64,000 bases of DNA, from contig NZ_CP027762.1 in NCBI RefSeq assembly GCF_003852315.1, forward strand, positions 3,701,501 to 3,765,500, read 5' to 3'. This document shows positions 1 through 9,345 of this stretch, piece after piece. A program made the translations under genes and the position numbers. Positions within the stretch are counted from its first letter, which is position 1; every line of letters starts with the position of its first letter. The stretch comes from Pseudomonas sp. LBUM920. Its GTDB lineage: Bacteria; Pseudomonadota; Gammaproteobacteria; Pseudomonadales; Pseudomonadaceae. The notes beneath the pieces are model-generated. The model was given only the letters and a program-made list of their open reading frames with translations, was not told the DNA's origin and did no database searches.

Positions 1-189
1 CATGTAGCCGGTGCGCTGCTCTTCGGGCAGGTTCTGGATTTCCCAGGCGATCACCGCTTGCAGCGACAGCTCGCGCTGCTCGGCGGTGAGCTTGCGGCCG
101 TCGGACCACTTGCCGATTTCCACGGCGAGCTTGAGGCTCTCGTAGATGTCCGGGGTGATGTTTTCGATCATTTCAGCAAAAGAGGACAT
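1..189 (-). CDS. DUF1315 family protein (YeaC-like), partial
   Basis: The gene starts at 189 on the minus strand and runs off the left edge, so about 63 N-terminal residues are visible. They begin MSSFAEMIENITPDIYESLK and continue with a segment containing GKWSDGRKLTAEQRE, which is typical of the small DUF1315 family. The function of this family is unknown. It sits 14 bp after the rhomboid gene stop and is probably the last gene of the nadK-metallophosphatase-rhomboid operon. Its C-terminus cannot be assessed. Confidence 0.8.
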   Translation of the reverse strand, partial: MSSFAEMIENITPDIYESLKLAVEIGKWSDGRKLTAEQRELSLQAVIAWEIQNLPEEQRTGYM

Positions 190-203
190 TAGGCTCTTCC
201 TTA

Positions 204-1073
204 TCAAATGGAGGCTTTGCGGCGGTTGTACAACCCACCCAGCAAACCCGTCAGGCAACCGATGACCAAGCCGCTCAGATGAGCCGCGTTGGCGATTTCG
301 CCGAAACCGATCATCGAGATCAGCCCCGACATGCAGAGCACCAGCCATATCAGCATCATCGCCAGCACCCCGCGAGGCAGGCGATAAGCCGGGTTGGGCG
401 ACAGCAACTGGAAAATCCAGCAATGCCCCAGCAAGCCATACAACACGCCGGACAGGCCGCCAAACAGGCTCGGGCCGCCATAGGCGTATTGCGCGTAATT
501 GGACACCAGGCTGAACAACAGGGTCAGGCCCAGCAGGTTGATACTGCCCTGGCGCACCTCAATGCGCCGGCCGAGTTCCCAGTACCACATGCCGTTCATG
601 GCCAAATGCAGGATGCCGAAGTGGATCAGCATCGGCGTAACCAACCGCCACCATTGCCCCGACGCCATGGTCTCGGCAAAGGGCGTGAACTGAAGGTACT
701 CGCCCGTCACATGGAACGGCAAAAACGTCAGCCAGCTCATGGTTTGCAGGTTTTCACCCAGCAACGTCACCGCACCGACAATGATGCTCGCCAGCAGCAC
801 CAGCGCTGTCACCGGGCTGTGGCGCACCTGCTGAACAAAACTGGGGCGCGTAACGGGCGCCCGCTCGGGGATGTCCAGTTGCTGGTCCGGGTCACCGGCG
901 GGAAAGCGTTGGTACAACACGCGCACGTCTTCGCTGATGGTTTCGGGCACCCACAACACCTGCTCGCCGGCCTCTTCGCTGACACGATGGGGAACTTGCA
1001 TGCGTTGCAGCAACTTGACGAAACCCGCCAGATCGACACTCAGCGGCAAGCGCAAAACAGCTACGGTGCTCAT
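204..1073 (-). CDS. glpG: Rhomboid family intramembrane serine protease (GlpG-like)
   Basis: A 289-residue inner-membrane protein. Residues 1-85 form a soluble cytoplasmic domain, followed by about six hydrophobic segments. The family catalytic dyad is visible: the GxSG motif GGLSG places the nucleophile at Ser208, and the histidine in AAHLSG is His265. The upstream oxyanion-hole region HLAMNGMWYWELG (His156, Asn160) is also present, so the enzyme should be active. Rhomboids cleave membrane proteins within or next to a transmembrane helix; the substrate here is unknown. The start codon overlaps the metallophosphatase stop in an ATGA, indicating translational coupling. The symbol rests on family resemblance and gene neighbourhood only. 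Confidence 0.9.
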   Translation of the reverse strand: MSTVAVLRLPLSVDLAGFVKLLQRMQVPHRVSEEAGEQVLWVPETISEDVRVLYQRFPAGDPDQQLDIPERAPVTRPSFVQQVRHSPVTALVLLASIIVGAVTLLGENLQTMSWLTFLPFHVTGEYLQFTPFAETMASGQWWRLVTPMLIHFGILHLAMNGMWYWELGRRIEVRQGSINLLGLTLLFSLVSNYAQYAYGGPSLFGGLSGVLYGLLGHCWIFQLLSPNPAYRLPRGVLAMMLIWLVLCMSGLISMIGFGEIANAAHLSGLVIGCLTGLLGGLYNRRKASI

Positions 1074-2041
1074 GAAATAACCTCAGGGCGCTCAACGTCG
1101 ACCCATACAAATTTACGCGGATCCAGCTGGGTTTCCTGGTCCAGCCGATACGCCACCAGCTTGCCGTACAGCACGGCGCTGTAATCCAGGCAAGCCAGGT
1201 TCGGGCGGATCGGCGCGGGTTTGCCGCTGCGCCAGTAGTGGCCGACGAACAGCAACGGCTCGTCGATGCCATAGCGCAGCAGGGAATTTTTTTCAGTCGA
1301 CGACAGCGGCGTACGTGCCACCGGTTCCGGCAGCGCATCGGGCTGGAACACGATGTCGCCGTAGGTTTTCGGGTCGTCTTCCCAGAATTTGGTGCGAAAG
1401 AACGAGCGCGTCAGCCCATCGCCACCGGTCAGCGTCAGGCCGTCCGGCAGGCGCATGTCGGTGCCGCGCAGCAAGCGGTCGAAGGCGTTGCAGGCAAAAC
1501 TGCCCGGCACGGCGGCGGCCTGCAAAAAGTGCTGGTCGATGCAGCCATCCGGAAAGGTCGCGCGCAGCGGCTGGATAAAGCCCTCGTCCCAACACGCGTG
1601 CACCACACGGAAACGCCCGGCATCGACAAACAGCGGCATGTCATAGAACCAGCCGAGAAAGTCGTGCCAGTCGGCCGGGTGGTGCTCGAACTGGGTCAGG
1701 GTCTCGTGGATCAACCGCGCGTGGCGTGGGTTGTGCTCGCGCACAAACTGCTTGCCACTGCCCGGCGGCGCGGGCGTGCTCCAGCCCAGCGCGTTGAATT
1801 CATGATTGCCCATGATGCACAGCGCCTGACCGGCCTCGGCCATGTCGTGGACAATATGCAGCGCCTCGCGAATGCGTGGGCCACGGTCGATGATATCGCC
1901 GAGGAACACCGCCATTCGCGTCGGATGGCGCCAGGTGCCGCCCTGTTTGTGGTAGCCCAGCCGGTCGAGCAAGTGCTCAAGGGTATGAGCGCACCCGTGC
2001 ACGTCACCAATCAGGTCGTAGCTACGCGCGGGATCGAGCAT
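1070..2041 (-). CDS. Metallophosphatase (PPP/calcineurin-like)
   Basis: A 323-residue protein with the metal-binding signatures of phosphoprotein-phosphatase-type metallophosphoesterases near its N-terminus: GDVHG (Asp13, His15), GDIIDRGP, and GNHEFNA. A start at 2041 is preferred to a longer reading at 2092, because MLDPARSYDLIGDVHG begins just before the first motif and overlaps the nadK stop by one base (TGATG). The product could dephosphorylate proteins, nucleotides such as diadenosine polyphosphates, or other phosphoesters; the sequence does not decide. It is translationally coupled to nadK upstream and the rhomboid gene downstream. Confidence 0.85.
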   Translation of the reverse strand: MLDPARSYDLIGDVHGCAHTLEHLLDRLGYHKQGGTWRHPTRMAVFLGDIIDRGPRIREALHIVHDMAEAGQALCIMGNHEFNALGWSTPAPPGSGKQFVREHNPRHARLIHETLTQFEHHPADWHDFLGWFYDMPLFVDAGRFRVVHACWDEGFIQPLRATFPDGCIDQHFLQAAAVPGSFACNAFDRLLRGTDMRLPDGLTLTGGDGLTRSFFRTKFWEDDPKTYGDIVFQPDALPEPVARTPLSSTEKNSLLRYGIDEPLLFVGHYWRSGKPAPIRPNLACLDYSAVLYGKLVAYRLDQETQLDPRKFVWVDVERPEVIS

Positions 2042-2931
2042 CAGTCGCCTCCACCCCCCAAGCGGCTGCCCCAGCCCAACTTGGTGCGGCACACTTCGTA
2101 GTAGTTGTGGTCCAGCGGGTGGATCAACCGCAACTTCTGCGCCTTTTTGCTCACGGTGATGGTGTCACCGGGGGCGCACGTGAAATGGTTCTGCCCGTCA
2201 CAGGAGACTTGCGGGTAGATCTGCATGTCTTTGGACACCACGATTTTCAGCTCACTGTTGCCATCGACCACAATTGGCCGGCTGGACAACATATGGGGGT
2301 ACATCGGCACGATCACAATGGCATCCAGCTTGGGGTGCATGATCGGCCCGCCGGCCGACAGCGCGTACGCCGTGGAACCGGTCGGCGTGGCCACAATCAG
2401 GCCGTCGGCCTTCTGGCTGCACACGAACTGGCCGTCGATATACAGCTCGAACTCGATCATGCGCGTCGACTTGCCGGGGTGCAGCACCACGTCGTTGAGC
2501 GCGTCGCCCTGGCCGATGGCTTCGCCGTGGCGGCGCACTTCGGCCTGCAGCAGGAAGCGGTTTTCGACCAGGTAATGGCCGTCGAGCACCTTGGCCACTT
2601 CAACTTCAAGGTCATCGGGACGGATATCGGTCAGGAAGCCCAGGCTGCCGCGGTTAATCCCCAGCACCGGCACATTATGCCGCGCCAACGCCCGGGCTGC
2701 GCCGAGCAGGCTGCCGTCGCCGCCGACCACAATCACCATGTCGCAGACTTCACCGAGCATTTTGCGCGACGAGGTTTGCAAGCCATGGCCCGGCAAGATT
2801 TCGGCGATGGTGTCTTCGAGGATCACGTGCAGGTGGCGCTCGAGCAGAAACTTTTTCAGTCGGCGGACGGTGTCCAGCACCTGGGTACTGCCCAGGCGAC
2901 CGATAATGCCGATATTGCGAAATTGCTCCAT
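2041..2931 (-). CDS. nadK: NAD kinase
   Basis: A 296-residue enzyme that phosphorylates NAD to NADP in the cytoplasm. The diagnostic GGDGS motif (VVGGDGSLLG, Asp72) and the downstream NRGSLGFL and ATPTGSTAYALSAGGP segments are intact, and the length is normal for bacterial NadK. The start at 2931 (MEQFRNIGIIGR) is chosen over an upstream one at 2967 because an AGGAG Shine-Dalgarno sequence sits just before it. It is the first gene of a four-gene minus-strand operon and is divergent from the DUF1853 gene across 144 bp. Confidence 0.96.
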   Translation of the reverse strand: MEQFRNIGIIGRLGSTQVLDTVRRLKKFLLERHLHVILEDTIAEILPGHGLQTSSRKMLGEVCDMVIVVGGDGSLLGAARALARHNVPVLGINRGSLGFLTDIRPDDLEVEVAKVLDGHYLVENRFLLQAEVRRHGEAIGQGDALNDVVLHPGKSTRMIEFELYIDGQFVCSQKADGLIVATPTGSTAYALSAGGPIMHPKLDAIVIVPMYPHMLSSRPIVVDGNSELKIVVSKDMQIYPQVSCDGQNHFTCAPGDTITVSKKAQKLRLIHPLDHNYYEVCRTKLGWGSRLGGGGD

Positions 2932-3075
2932 GGGGCTCCTGCGGGATGTGGGGTGTGGCAAAAACAACGATTATGGGCGAAAGGCCGCGTCAGGCAAAAT
3001 CCTTTGTAGCCGTGAACCCTCGATGACAATGGTTCTCAGCCACCCCAACAGACGTTAAACGGCTATGCTCGGACC

Positions 3076-4023
3076 ATGACTGTGTTCCCGGATCTGCACA
3101 ACCTGCCCCGCCAGTTGCGGCACCCCGAGGTGCGCGACCTGGCGTGGGTGATGCTTGCCCCGCCGATGCTCGCGCAAACGCCCTGGCAGCAGCGCCACCC
3201 GCTGGCCGGCAGTGACTGGGTACAGGCACCCCACCTGCTGGAGCAATGGTTACGCGCGCTTGATCAAGACAGCAGCGCCTTGCAGCATTGGCTAAGCCTT
3301 GCCCGCACGCGGCGCCTGGGCCTGTACTACGAGCGCCTGTGGCAATTTGCCGTGCAGCATGCGCCGGGCGTGGAATTGCTCGCCGCCAACCTGCCGATCC
3401 GCCGCGCCGGGCATACCTTGGGCGAGTTGGACATGCTGCTGCGCGACCGCGATGGCGTGCACCACCTGGAACTGGCGATCAAACTGTATCTCGGGCCGCA
3501 GGACGGCAACGGTCTGGATACCGCGCAATGGCTGGGGCCGGGATGCCATGACCGGCTGGACCGCAAGCTGGCGCATCTGGCCCAGCACCAACTGCCGATT
3601 TCGGCACGCGCGGAAAGCCGCGAGGCGCTGGCGGCGCTGGATATCCAGCAGTTCGATGCGCATTTGTGGCTTGGCGGGTATTTGCTCTATCCGTGGCCCG
3701 GCCAGGCCGAGCCACCGCACGGCGCCCATCCGCAGCATCTGCGGGGGCGCTGGCTGCATCAGCGCGATTGGCCGGCGCTGGTCAGTGCCAGCCCGCCGGG
3801 GCGCTGGCAACCGCTGCCCAGGCATGCCTGGCTGGCACCGGCGCACTACACGCAGGCTGAGGTCTGGAGTGAGCAGCAGATGCAAGGCTGGCTGGCAGCG
3901 CTGGACCCGATGGCACCCGCGCAGTTGTTGGTGCGCCTTGTGCGCAATGGCGAGGATTGGGAAGAAGCCGAACGCCTGTTCCTGGTGGCCGATCTCTGGC
4001 CCAACGTCCCTGGCGTTACTTGA
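3076..4023 (+). CDS. DUF1853 family protein
   Basis: A 315-residue protein matching the DUF1853 family: an N-terminal LRHPEVRDLAW segment, then LGLYYERLWQFAV and LGELDMLLRDRDGVHHLELAIKLYLG. The ExD..LE.K arrangement in the last segment resembles PD-(D/E)XK nuclease-like folds. That resemblance is my inference; the family function is not established. It is transcribed divergently from nadK. Its last 8 bp overlap the end of pvdP on the opposite strand, so it marks the left border of the pyoverdine block. Confidence 0.85.
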   Translation: MTVFPDLHNLPRQLRHPEVRDLAWVMLAPPMLAQTPWQQRHPLAGSDWVQAPHLLEQWLRALDQDSSALQHWLSLARTRRLGLYYERLWQFAVQHAPGVELLAANLPIRRAGHTLGELDMLLRDRDGVHHLELAIKLYLGPQDGNGLDTAQWLGPGCHDRLDRKLAHLAQHQLPISARAESREALAALDIQQFDAHLWLGGYLLYPWPGQAEPPHGAHPQHLRGRWLHQRDWPALVSASPPGRWQPLPRHAWLAPAHYTQAEVWSEQQMQGWLAALDPMAPAQLLVRLVRNGEDWEEAERLFLVADLWPNVPGVT

Positions 4024-5635
4024 CCTTCAAGTGCCGTGCGTACCAGGGCCGCCTCGGCACACGCTTGAACAATGCCTGCAAGCCTTCGTCCTCAGCGGCA
4101 AAGGTAATACGCAGCGCCAGCTTCATGGTCTCCGGGTCCATCTCCATCGACCTGCCCATCTGCAACCCCGGCGTGGTGCTGCAGCCGTGGGTGTCCGGCC
4201 CCAGCCACGGATCGCCGACTTCCACCCAACGCCCCTGCGCGAACCAGTTCACGCCATTGACTTGCAGCCGGCTGACCTCACCGGGGTTGAAGCGCTCGTG
4301 GGCGCGAAACCAATCTTCGATGCGGTCATCAATCCAGCCGTGGAAATGCCAGAACACCGGGTTTACATGGGATGAAAACGGATCACCGAGAAAGTCGTTC
4401 TCCGGCGCATACCAACGCGCGGCAAAGTCCGACGGGTCGCGGGCGAACGGCACCGGCGCGCCGTTGGACGGATCACGCGGCACCGAGGCCCAGCGCATGT
4501 GCAGCCAGTCGTGCAGGCCTAACTCCATCTCGGAACCCAATTGCCCAAGGCTCAGCTTGGCCAGGTAACGTGGGTCGCGGTATTGGGACTCCCAGACCTG
4601 AAAGTTGCTGTGGTACGTCTGGGCCGCCTTGATATCGCTGACCCATTGGGTGTATTCGCTGTCATCCGGCGCCGACCAACAGGGCGGCAGCGCGAAGCCG
4701 TCGTGGTTATCGAAGTAACGCACAAAGCCCAGACGGTCGCGTTCCAGCGCCGGCTGTGGCTCGGGGAATTGCGGCCACGACGGCAAATCTTGCATGGAAC
4801 GCGCATTGCCAAGCATATGCCGGTGCATGAAAAAGAAGTCGATGCCCGAGCCGTTGCGATCTTTGCGTTTGCCGCGTGCGTCGCGTTCCTGGCCGCGCGG
4901 GCCGGGCTGCCAGCCGATGCCGCGCAAGGCGTCACGCTTTTCTTGCGAGAGCTTGTGCCACTGGTCGCGGGTGGCGTGCCAGAGTTGGTGAAACAGGCGG
5001 TGCTCCGGCGAAATCAGCCAGGCCAGCAGCGTCGGGTTCAGGCCGATGCGTTGGCGCGCTTCGGGAAACAGCTGTTTGTGGGCGATAAAGCGGTTGTCAC
5101 GCTCGGTCAATGCCAAGGGGCGGTCGAGGTTGAGGATCTGCCCGCTGAGGGTGCTGCTGCCGGCGTTAGCGAAGTCGGCCCAGACTTCATCGAGTGTCAT
5201 CTTGAATTCATAGGCCGGTGCGCCGTCGGCCGCCTCGCGGTCGATCAGGCGCCAGTAAAGCAAGGCGCCCTCGCCTGTCAGCACATCACCGAGTACGCGG
5301 TAACGCGGTTCACCTTCGGCGCGCAGGTTTTCAGCAGTGTCCAGGTAGCCGCGCAGGCCACGGCCACGCGGGGCGATGTCCAGCAGCAGTTCCAGGCCTT
5401 GCAGCGGCAAGCCCTTTAGCCCGGCGTCGCGGCCTTCCAGGCGCAGGCTCCACACACCGCGCAAGATGTTCGCCAAGTGCTGGCCATCGGTGTCGGCCAA
5501 ATCCACTGTGGCCTCGCCCGGGGTGATGGGGAATTCTTCTTCACGCGTCAGCTCGCGATGGGCATAAAAGGCTGCCGGCACGGCAGCGCCCGTCAGCGCC
5601 AGGCCTGCGATGAACCCACGTCGAGAGATCGTCAT
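4016..5635 (-). CDS. pvdP: Pyoverdine maturation tyrosinase PvdP
   Basis: A 539-residue periplasmic copper enzyme. PvdP oxidises the D-Tyr/tetrahydropyrimidine part of ferribactin to begin forming the pyoverdine chromophore. A twin-arginine signal is visible (SRRGFIAGLALTG near residue 5), consistent with export of a folded protein. Histidine-rich copper-site candidates follow: the HRLFHQLWH region, FFMHRHMLG, LHDWLHMRW, and SSHVNPVFWHFHGW, whose H-x3-H-x-H spacing is tyrosinase-like. The gene has its own PvdS-type promoter, back to back with that of pvdMNO. This arrangement, with pvdM divergent, is the standard one in Pseudomonas. Confidence 0.95.
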   Translation of the reverse strand: MTISRRGFIAGLALTGAAVPAAFYAHRELTREEEFPITPGEATVDLADTDGQHLANILRGVWSLRLEGRDAGLKGLPLQGLELLLDIAPRGRGLRGYLDTAENLRAEGEPRYRVLGDVLTGEGALLYWRLIDREAADGAPAYEFKMTLDEVWADFANAGSSTLSGQILNLDRPLALTERDNRFIAHKQLFPEARQRIGLNPTLLAWLISPEHRLFHQLWHATRDQWHKLSQEKRDALRGIGWQPGPRGQERDARGKRKDRNGSGIDFFFMHRHMLGNARSMQDLPSWPQFPEPQPALERDRLGFVRYFDNHDGFALPPCWSAPDDSEYTQWVSDIKAAQTYHSNFQVWESQYRDPRYLAKLSLGQLGSEMELGLHDWLHMRWASVPRDPSNGAPVPFARDPSDFAARWYAPENDFLGDPFSSHVNPVFWHFHGWIDDRIEDWFRAHERFNPGEVSRLQVNGVNWFAQGRWVEVGDPWLGPDTHGCSTTPGLQMGRSMEMDPETMKLALRITFAAEDEGLQALFKRVPRRPWYARHLKVK

Positions 5636-5670
5636 TGTCTACCTTAGGAAACGGCTTAATCAGAGCTAGA

Positions 5671-5694
5671 ACGTTTGCAGCCTTCGCAAATTTA
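5671..5694 (-). promoter_or_regulatory. PvdS (iron-starvation sigma) promoter of pvdP
   Basis: Read on the minus strand, TAAAT is followed by exactly 16 bases and then CGT, the consensus recognised by the extracytoplasmic sigma factor PvdS. The CGT end lies about 36 bp upstream of the pvdP start. It is paired back to back with the pvdM promoter. Confidence 0.9.
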
Positions 5695-5713
5695 CCGCCG
5701 CGCGAAGCGGGCC

Positions 5714-5737
5714 TAAATTTCCCCGGCCATGGCTCGT
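5714..5737 (+). promoter_or_regulatory. PvdS (iron-starvation sigma) promoter of pvdMNO
   Basis: TAAAT (5714-5718), a 16-base spacer, then CGT (5735-5737): a perfect match to the PvdS box. It lies about 34 bp upstream of the pvdM start. Only 19 bp separate it from the oppositely oriented pvdP box. Confidence 0.92.
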
Positions 5738-5771
5738 TCTTCCCTGATAGCAAAGGCCTCAACTGACTGAG

Positions 5772-7127
5772 ATGGCAATGACAAAACCACGTTCGAAAAA
5801 GGCGCTGTTGATCGGCCTGCCGCTGGCATTGGCCATCGGCGCCGGGGCTGGCTTTCTGGTCTGGGACCACTGGTTTCGCGGCAATGCCGGTTACCCGTTG
5901 GAGGTGATCAAGCAAGCCAATGAAATGCAGGACCGCTTGCTGTCGTTCGACAGCCACATCACGGTGCCGATGGATTTCGGCACGGCCGGCAATGAGGCCG
6001 ACAAAGATGGCAGCGGCCAGTTCGACCTGGCCAAGGCGGCACGCGGGCGCTTGTCGGGCGCCGCCCTGACGATTTTCGGCTGGCCGGAAATCTGGAACGG
6101 CCCCAACGCGCCGCATAAGCCCACCGCTGGTTTTGTCGAGGAGGCCCGCCACGAGCAAGAGGTGCGCTACAAGATCATCTCCGGCATGGTGCGCGACTTT
6201 CCCAACCAGGTCGGCATCGCCTACACCCCGGACGATTTCCGCCGCCTGCACGGTGAGGGCAAATTTGCGGTGTTTATCAGCATGCTCAACGCCTACCCGC
6301 TGGGCGATGACCTGAACCAACTGGACCTGTGGGCGACGCGCGGCATGCGCATGTTCGGCTTCAGCTATATCGGCAACAACGCCTGGTCCGACTCGTCGCG
6401 CCCACTGCCGTTTTTCAACGATTCGACCGACGCCCTCGAAGGGCTGTCGCCCATCGGTCAGCAGGCGGTGCATCGCCTCAATGACCTGGGCGTGATCATC
6501 GATGTGTCGCAAATGTCGACCAAGGCGCTGGAGCAAGTGGCACAGCTGAGCCGCACGCCGATGGTGGCGTCCCACTCGGCGCCGCGGGCGTCGGTGGATA
6601 TCCCGCGCAACCTCAGCGACAAAGAACTGCAACTGATCAAGAACAGCGGCGGCGTGGTTCAAGTGGTGGGCTTTCCCGCCTATTTGCGTCCGCTGAGCCA
6701 ACCGACCCAGGACAAGCTCAACACCCTGCGCGCGCGTTTCGATTTGCCGCCGCTGCCCAACCTGGCCATGGCCCTGATGCCCGGCGACGCAATCATTGCC
6801 GCCTGGCCCGAGCAGAAGTTCGGCCAGTACGCCCAAGGCCTGTACGGCATTCTCGAAGAAGAACCCAAGGCCACCCTCAAGGATTGGGGCGACGCCATCG
6901 ACTACACCGTGCGCAAGATCGGCATCGATCACGTCGGCATCTCGTCGGACTTCAACGACGGTGGCGGCATCCAGGGCTGGGAGAACGTCGGCGAGGTGCG
7001 CAACGTCACCGCCGAGCTGATCCAGCGTGGCTACTCCGAAGCCGATATCGCCAAGCTGTGGGGAGGCAACTTCCTGCGCGTATGGGACCAGGTACAAAAA
7101 GCCGCCAAGCCCTTGGCCAACCGCTAA
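5772..7127 (+). CDS. pvdM: Pyoverdine maturation dipeptidase-like protein PvdM
   Basis: A 451-residue protein of the renal (membrane) dipeptidase family, M19. An N-terminal signal anchor (about residues 10-28, KKALLIGLPLALAIGAGAGF) places it in the periplasm. Family metal-site regions are visible: SFDSHITVPMDF, LGVIIDVSQMS, VASHSAPR, and HVGISSDFNDG near the C-terminus. PvdM is needed for periplasmic conversion of ferribactin to dihydropyoverdine, but its exact reaction is not settled as far as I know. It is the first gene of pvdMNO and follows a perfect PvdS box. An alternative start lies two codons downstream. Confidence 0.94.
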   Translation: MAMTKPRSKKALLIGLPLALAIGAGAGFLVWDHWFRGNAGYPLEVIKQANEMQDRLLSFDSHITVPMDFGTAGNEADKDGSGQFDLAKAARGRLSGAALTIFGWPEIWNGPNAPHKPTAGFVEEARHEQEVRYKIISGMVRDFPNQVGIAYTPDDFRRLHGEGKFAVFISMLNAYPLGDDLNQLDLWATRGMRMFGFSYIGNNAWSDSSRPLPFFNDSTDALEGLSPIGQQAVHRLNDLGVIIDVSQMSTKALEQVAQLSRTPMVASHSAPRASVDIPRNLSDKELQLIKNSGGVVQVVGFPAYLRPLSQPTQDKLNTLRARFDLPPLPNLAMALMPGDAIIAAWPEQKFGQYAQGLYGILEEEPKATLKDWGDAIDYTVRKIGIDHVGISSDFNDGGGIQGWENVGEVRNVTAELIQRGYSEADIAKLWGGNFLRVWDQVQKAAKPLANR

Positions 7128-7145
7128 CCGCCTAGAAGCACGTCC

Positions 7146-8426
7146 ATGACTGATCGCCGTACATTTCTCAAACAGGCCGGTGTCTTCGCCGCCAGCCTGC
7201 CGCTGGGCGCTGCGCTGATGCCTCAAGCACTGGCCGACAGCCCGGCACCCGCTGCGAACGCCCCATGGACGGGATTGAAACAGCTGTTCAACCAGGACCC
7301 GAACTACCTGCACTTCTCCAATTTCCTGGTGGCCTCGCACCCCAAGCCGGTGCGCGAGGCGATCGACCGCTACCGCCAGCAGATCGACCGCAACCCAGGG
7401 CTGGCGATGGACTGGGGCCTTGAGGAAACCTGGAAACGCGAAGGCCAGGTACGGGAATGGGCCGGTCGCTACTTGAACGCCAAGCCGGCGCAAATTGCCC
7501 TCACCGGCAGCACCTCCGAAGGGCTGGCGATGATCTACGGCGGGATAAAGCTGCGGCCCGACCAGGAAATTCTCACCACCGTGCACGAGCACTACGCCAC
7601 CCAGTACGCTCTGGATTTTCGCGTGCTCAAGCAAGGCACGCAGGTGCGCAGGTTCACGCTGTTCGAAGACGCCAGTCGCGTGTCTGCCGATGAAATCCTC
7701 AGCAATATCCAGCGCAGTATTCGCCCCAACACCCGCGTGCTGGGCATGACCTGGGTGCAGTCGGGCAGCGGCGTGAAACTACCGATTGGCGAGATCGGCA
7801 GGCTGGTGGACGCACTCAACCGTAACCGCGATGAAAACGACCGCATTCTCTACGTGGTGGACGGCGTGCACGGCTTCGGCGTGGAAAACCTCGACTTCCC
7901 CGACATGCACTGCGACTTCTTTATCGCCGGCACGCATAAATGGATGTTCGGCCCGCGCGGTACCGGCCTGGTGTGCGCCCGCGACGCCGAAAACAAATAC
8001 GTGACGCCGATGGTGCCGACCTTCTCCGAAGACACCAATTTCGCCACCACCATGACGCCCGGCGGTTTCCACGCTTTTGAGCATCGCTGGGCGGTGGACG
8101 AAGCCTTCAAGTTGCATTTGCAGTTGGGCAAGCCCCAAGTGCAGGCGCGTATTCACGCGCTCAACAGCGAATTGAAGAGCCGTTTGCTGGAACACCCGCA
8201 AATCGAGCTGGTGACGCCGCGCAGCCCTGCCCTCTCAGCCGGTTTTACCTTCTTCCGCGTCAAGGGCCAGGACAGCGAGGCCGTGGTCGCCCACATGATG
8301 AAAAACCGCGTGGTGATCGATGCGGTGGACCGTGATGTCGGCCCCGTGATTCGCACCTCCCCTGGCCTGCTCAACAGCTCGGATGAAATCCAGCGTTTCA
8401 TGAGCTTGCTGAGCCAACGGCTGTGA
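7146..8426 (+). CDS. pvdN: Pyoverdine side-chain PLP enzyme PvdN
   Basis: A 426-residue pyridoxal-phosphate enzyme of the class-V aminotransferase fold. A twin-arginine leader (TDRRTFLKQAGVFAASL) sends it folded to the periplasm. The PLP lysine is in IAGTHKWMFGPRGTGL, and the cofactor-contacting Asp and His are in VVDGVHGFG. In characterised pseudomonads PvdN acts on the glutamate attached to the chromophore and produces the succinamide form. It lies 18 bp after pvdM and just before pvdO, so the three genes should share one transcript. Confidence 0.94.
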   Translation: MTDRRTFLKQAGVFAASLPLGAALMPQALADSPAPAANAPWTGLKQLFNQDPNYLHFSNFLVASHPKPVREAIDRYRQQIDRNPGLAMDWGLEETWKREGQVREWAGRYLNAKPAQIALTGSTSEGLAMIYGGIKLRPDQEILTTVHEHYATQYALDFRVLKQGTQVRRFTLFEDASRVSADEILSNIQRSIRPNTRVLGMTWVQSGSGVKLPIGEIGRLVDALNRNRDENDRILYVVDGVHGFGVENLDFPDMHCDFFIAGTHKWMFGPRGTGLVCARDAENKYVTPMVPTFSEDTNFATTMTPGGFHAFEHRWAVDEAFKLHLQLGKPQVQARIHALNSELKSRLLEHPQIELVTPRSPALSAGFTFFRVKGQDSEAVVAHMMKNRVVIDAVDRDVGPVIRTSPGLLNSSDEIQRFMSLLSQRL

Positions 8427-8455
8427 CCCCTTTTTCCTTTGAACGAGATGCCCAC

Positions 8456-9328
8456 ATGACTCCATCCCGACTCAAGCCCCTCACTGCCCTGGCGCTGACC
8501 GCCCTGTGCGGCGCGCTGTTGCCAGGCCTGGCCCAGGCCGCCACCGCGCAACCGGGCAAAGTATTCAAAGACTGCAAGGACTGCCCGGAAATGGTCGTGC
8601 TGCCGGCCGGCACCTTTACCATGGGCACCCCGGAAGACGAAGTCGGCCGCGAGCCCGACGAAGGCCCGATGCATGAGGTGACCTTCGCCAAACCCTTCGC
8701 CATGAGCCGTTTCCATATCACCGCCGGTGAATGGGACAGCTATATCCGCCAGACCGGCGTCAAGATCGCCGACGGCGACACCCGCCCTGGGCGCGAATGC
8801 ATCGCCAGCAAGCCACGCTACCCGCAGGGCCCGCGCCAGCCGGCGGTGTGCATGGACATGGACGACATCAAACATTACGTGGCCTGGCTGTCGAAAAAGA
8901 CCGGGCAGACGTACCAGATGGTCAGCGAAGCGCAGCGCGAATATGCGGCGCGTGCCGGCACCGCCGGACCGTTTCCGTTTCCTTTCGATGAGGGCAAGGG
9001 TTACAGCATCGCCGAACATGCCAACACCTACGGCCCGGCGGATGGCTACAGCTACTCTTCGCCGGTCGGCAGCTACCCGCCGAATGCGTTTGGCATGTAC
9101 GACATGCATGGCAATGTCTATGAGCGGGTCGCCGACTGCGAGCACCCCAACTACATCGGCGCCCCCACCGACGGCAGCGCCTGGGTGGAACCTAACTGCG
9201 AGAGCTACCAGATTCGCGGCAACGACTGGGGCGAAGCGCCCGTGTTTTCTCGCTCGGGCAACCGCAACAACATCTACCCGCAAACGCGCGGCGACTGGAT
9301 TGGCTTTCGGGTAGTGCGCGAGCTTTAG
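8456..9328 (+). CDS. pvdO: Pyoverdine maturation protein PvdO
   Basis: A 290-residue secreted protein of the formylglycine-generating-enzyme (sulfatase-modifying factor) fold: VLPAGTFTMGTPEDE at the N-terminal end and TRGDWIGFRVVREL at the C-terminus. In Pseudomonas it completes the chromophore by oxidising dihydropyoverdine to pyoverdine. The start at 8456 puts a normal signal peptide (ALTALCGALLPGLAQA) at the N-terminus. A GTG at 8423 overlapping the pvdN stop would add 11 residues and spoil the leader. It is the last gene of pvdMNO and is followed by a large repeat array. Confidence 0.93.
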   Translation: MTPSRLKPLTALALTALCGALLPGLAQAATAQPGKVFKDCKDCPEMVVLPAGTFTMGTPEDEVGREPDEGPMHEVTFAKPFAMSRFHITAGEWDSYIRQTGVKIADGDTRPGRECIASKPRYPQGPRQPAVCMDMDDIKHYVAWLSKKTGQTYQMVSEAQREYAARAGTAGPFPFPFDEGKGYSIAEHANTYGPADGYSYSSPVGSYPPNAFGMYDMHGNVYERVADCEHPNYIGAPTDGSAWVEPNCESYQIRGNDWGEAPVFSRSGNRNNIYPQTRGDWIGFRVVREL

Positions 9329-9345
9329 GCGCGACACCGTTCAGA

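Noticed and set aside
892..1338. 148-codon minus-strand frame across the metallophosphatase/rhomboid junction
   Set aside because: Out-of-frame shadow of two well-supported genes with arginine- and cysteine-rich composition.
8423..8455. GTG start for pvdO overlapping the pvdN stop
   Set aside because: It would place 11 charged or polar residues before a clear signal peptide; the ATG at 8456 gives a normal leader.
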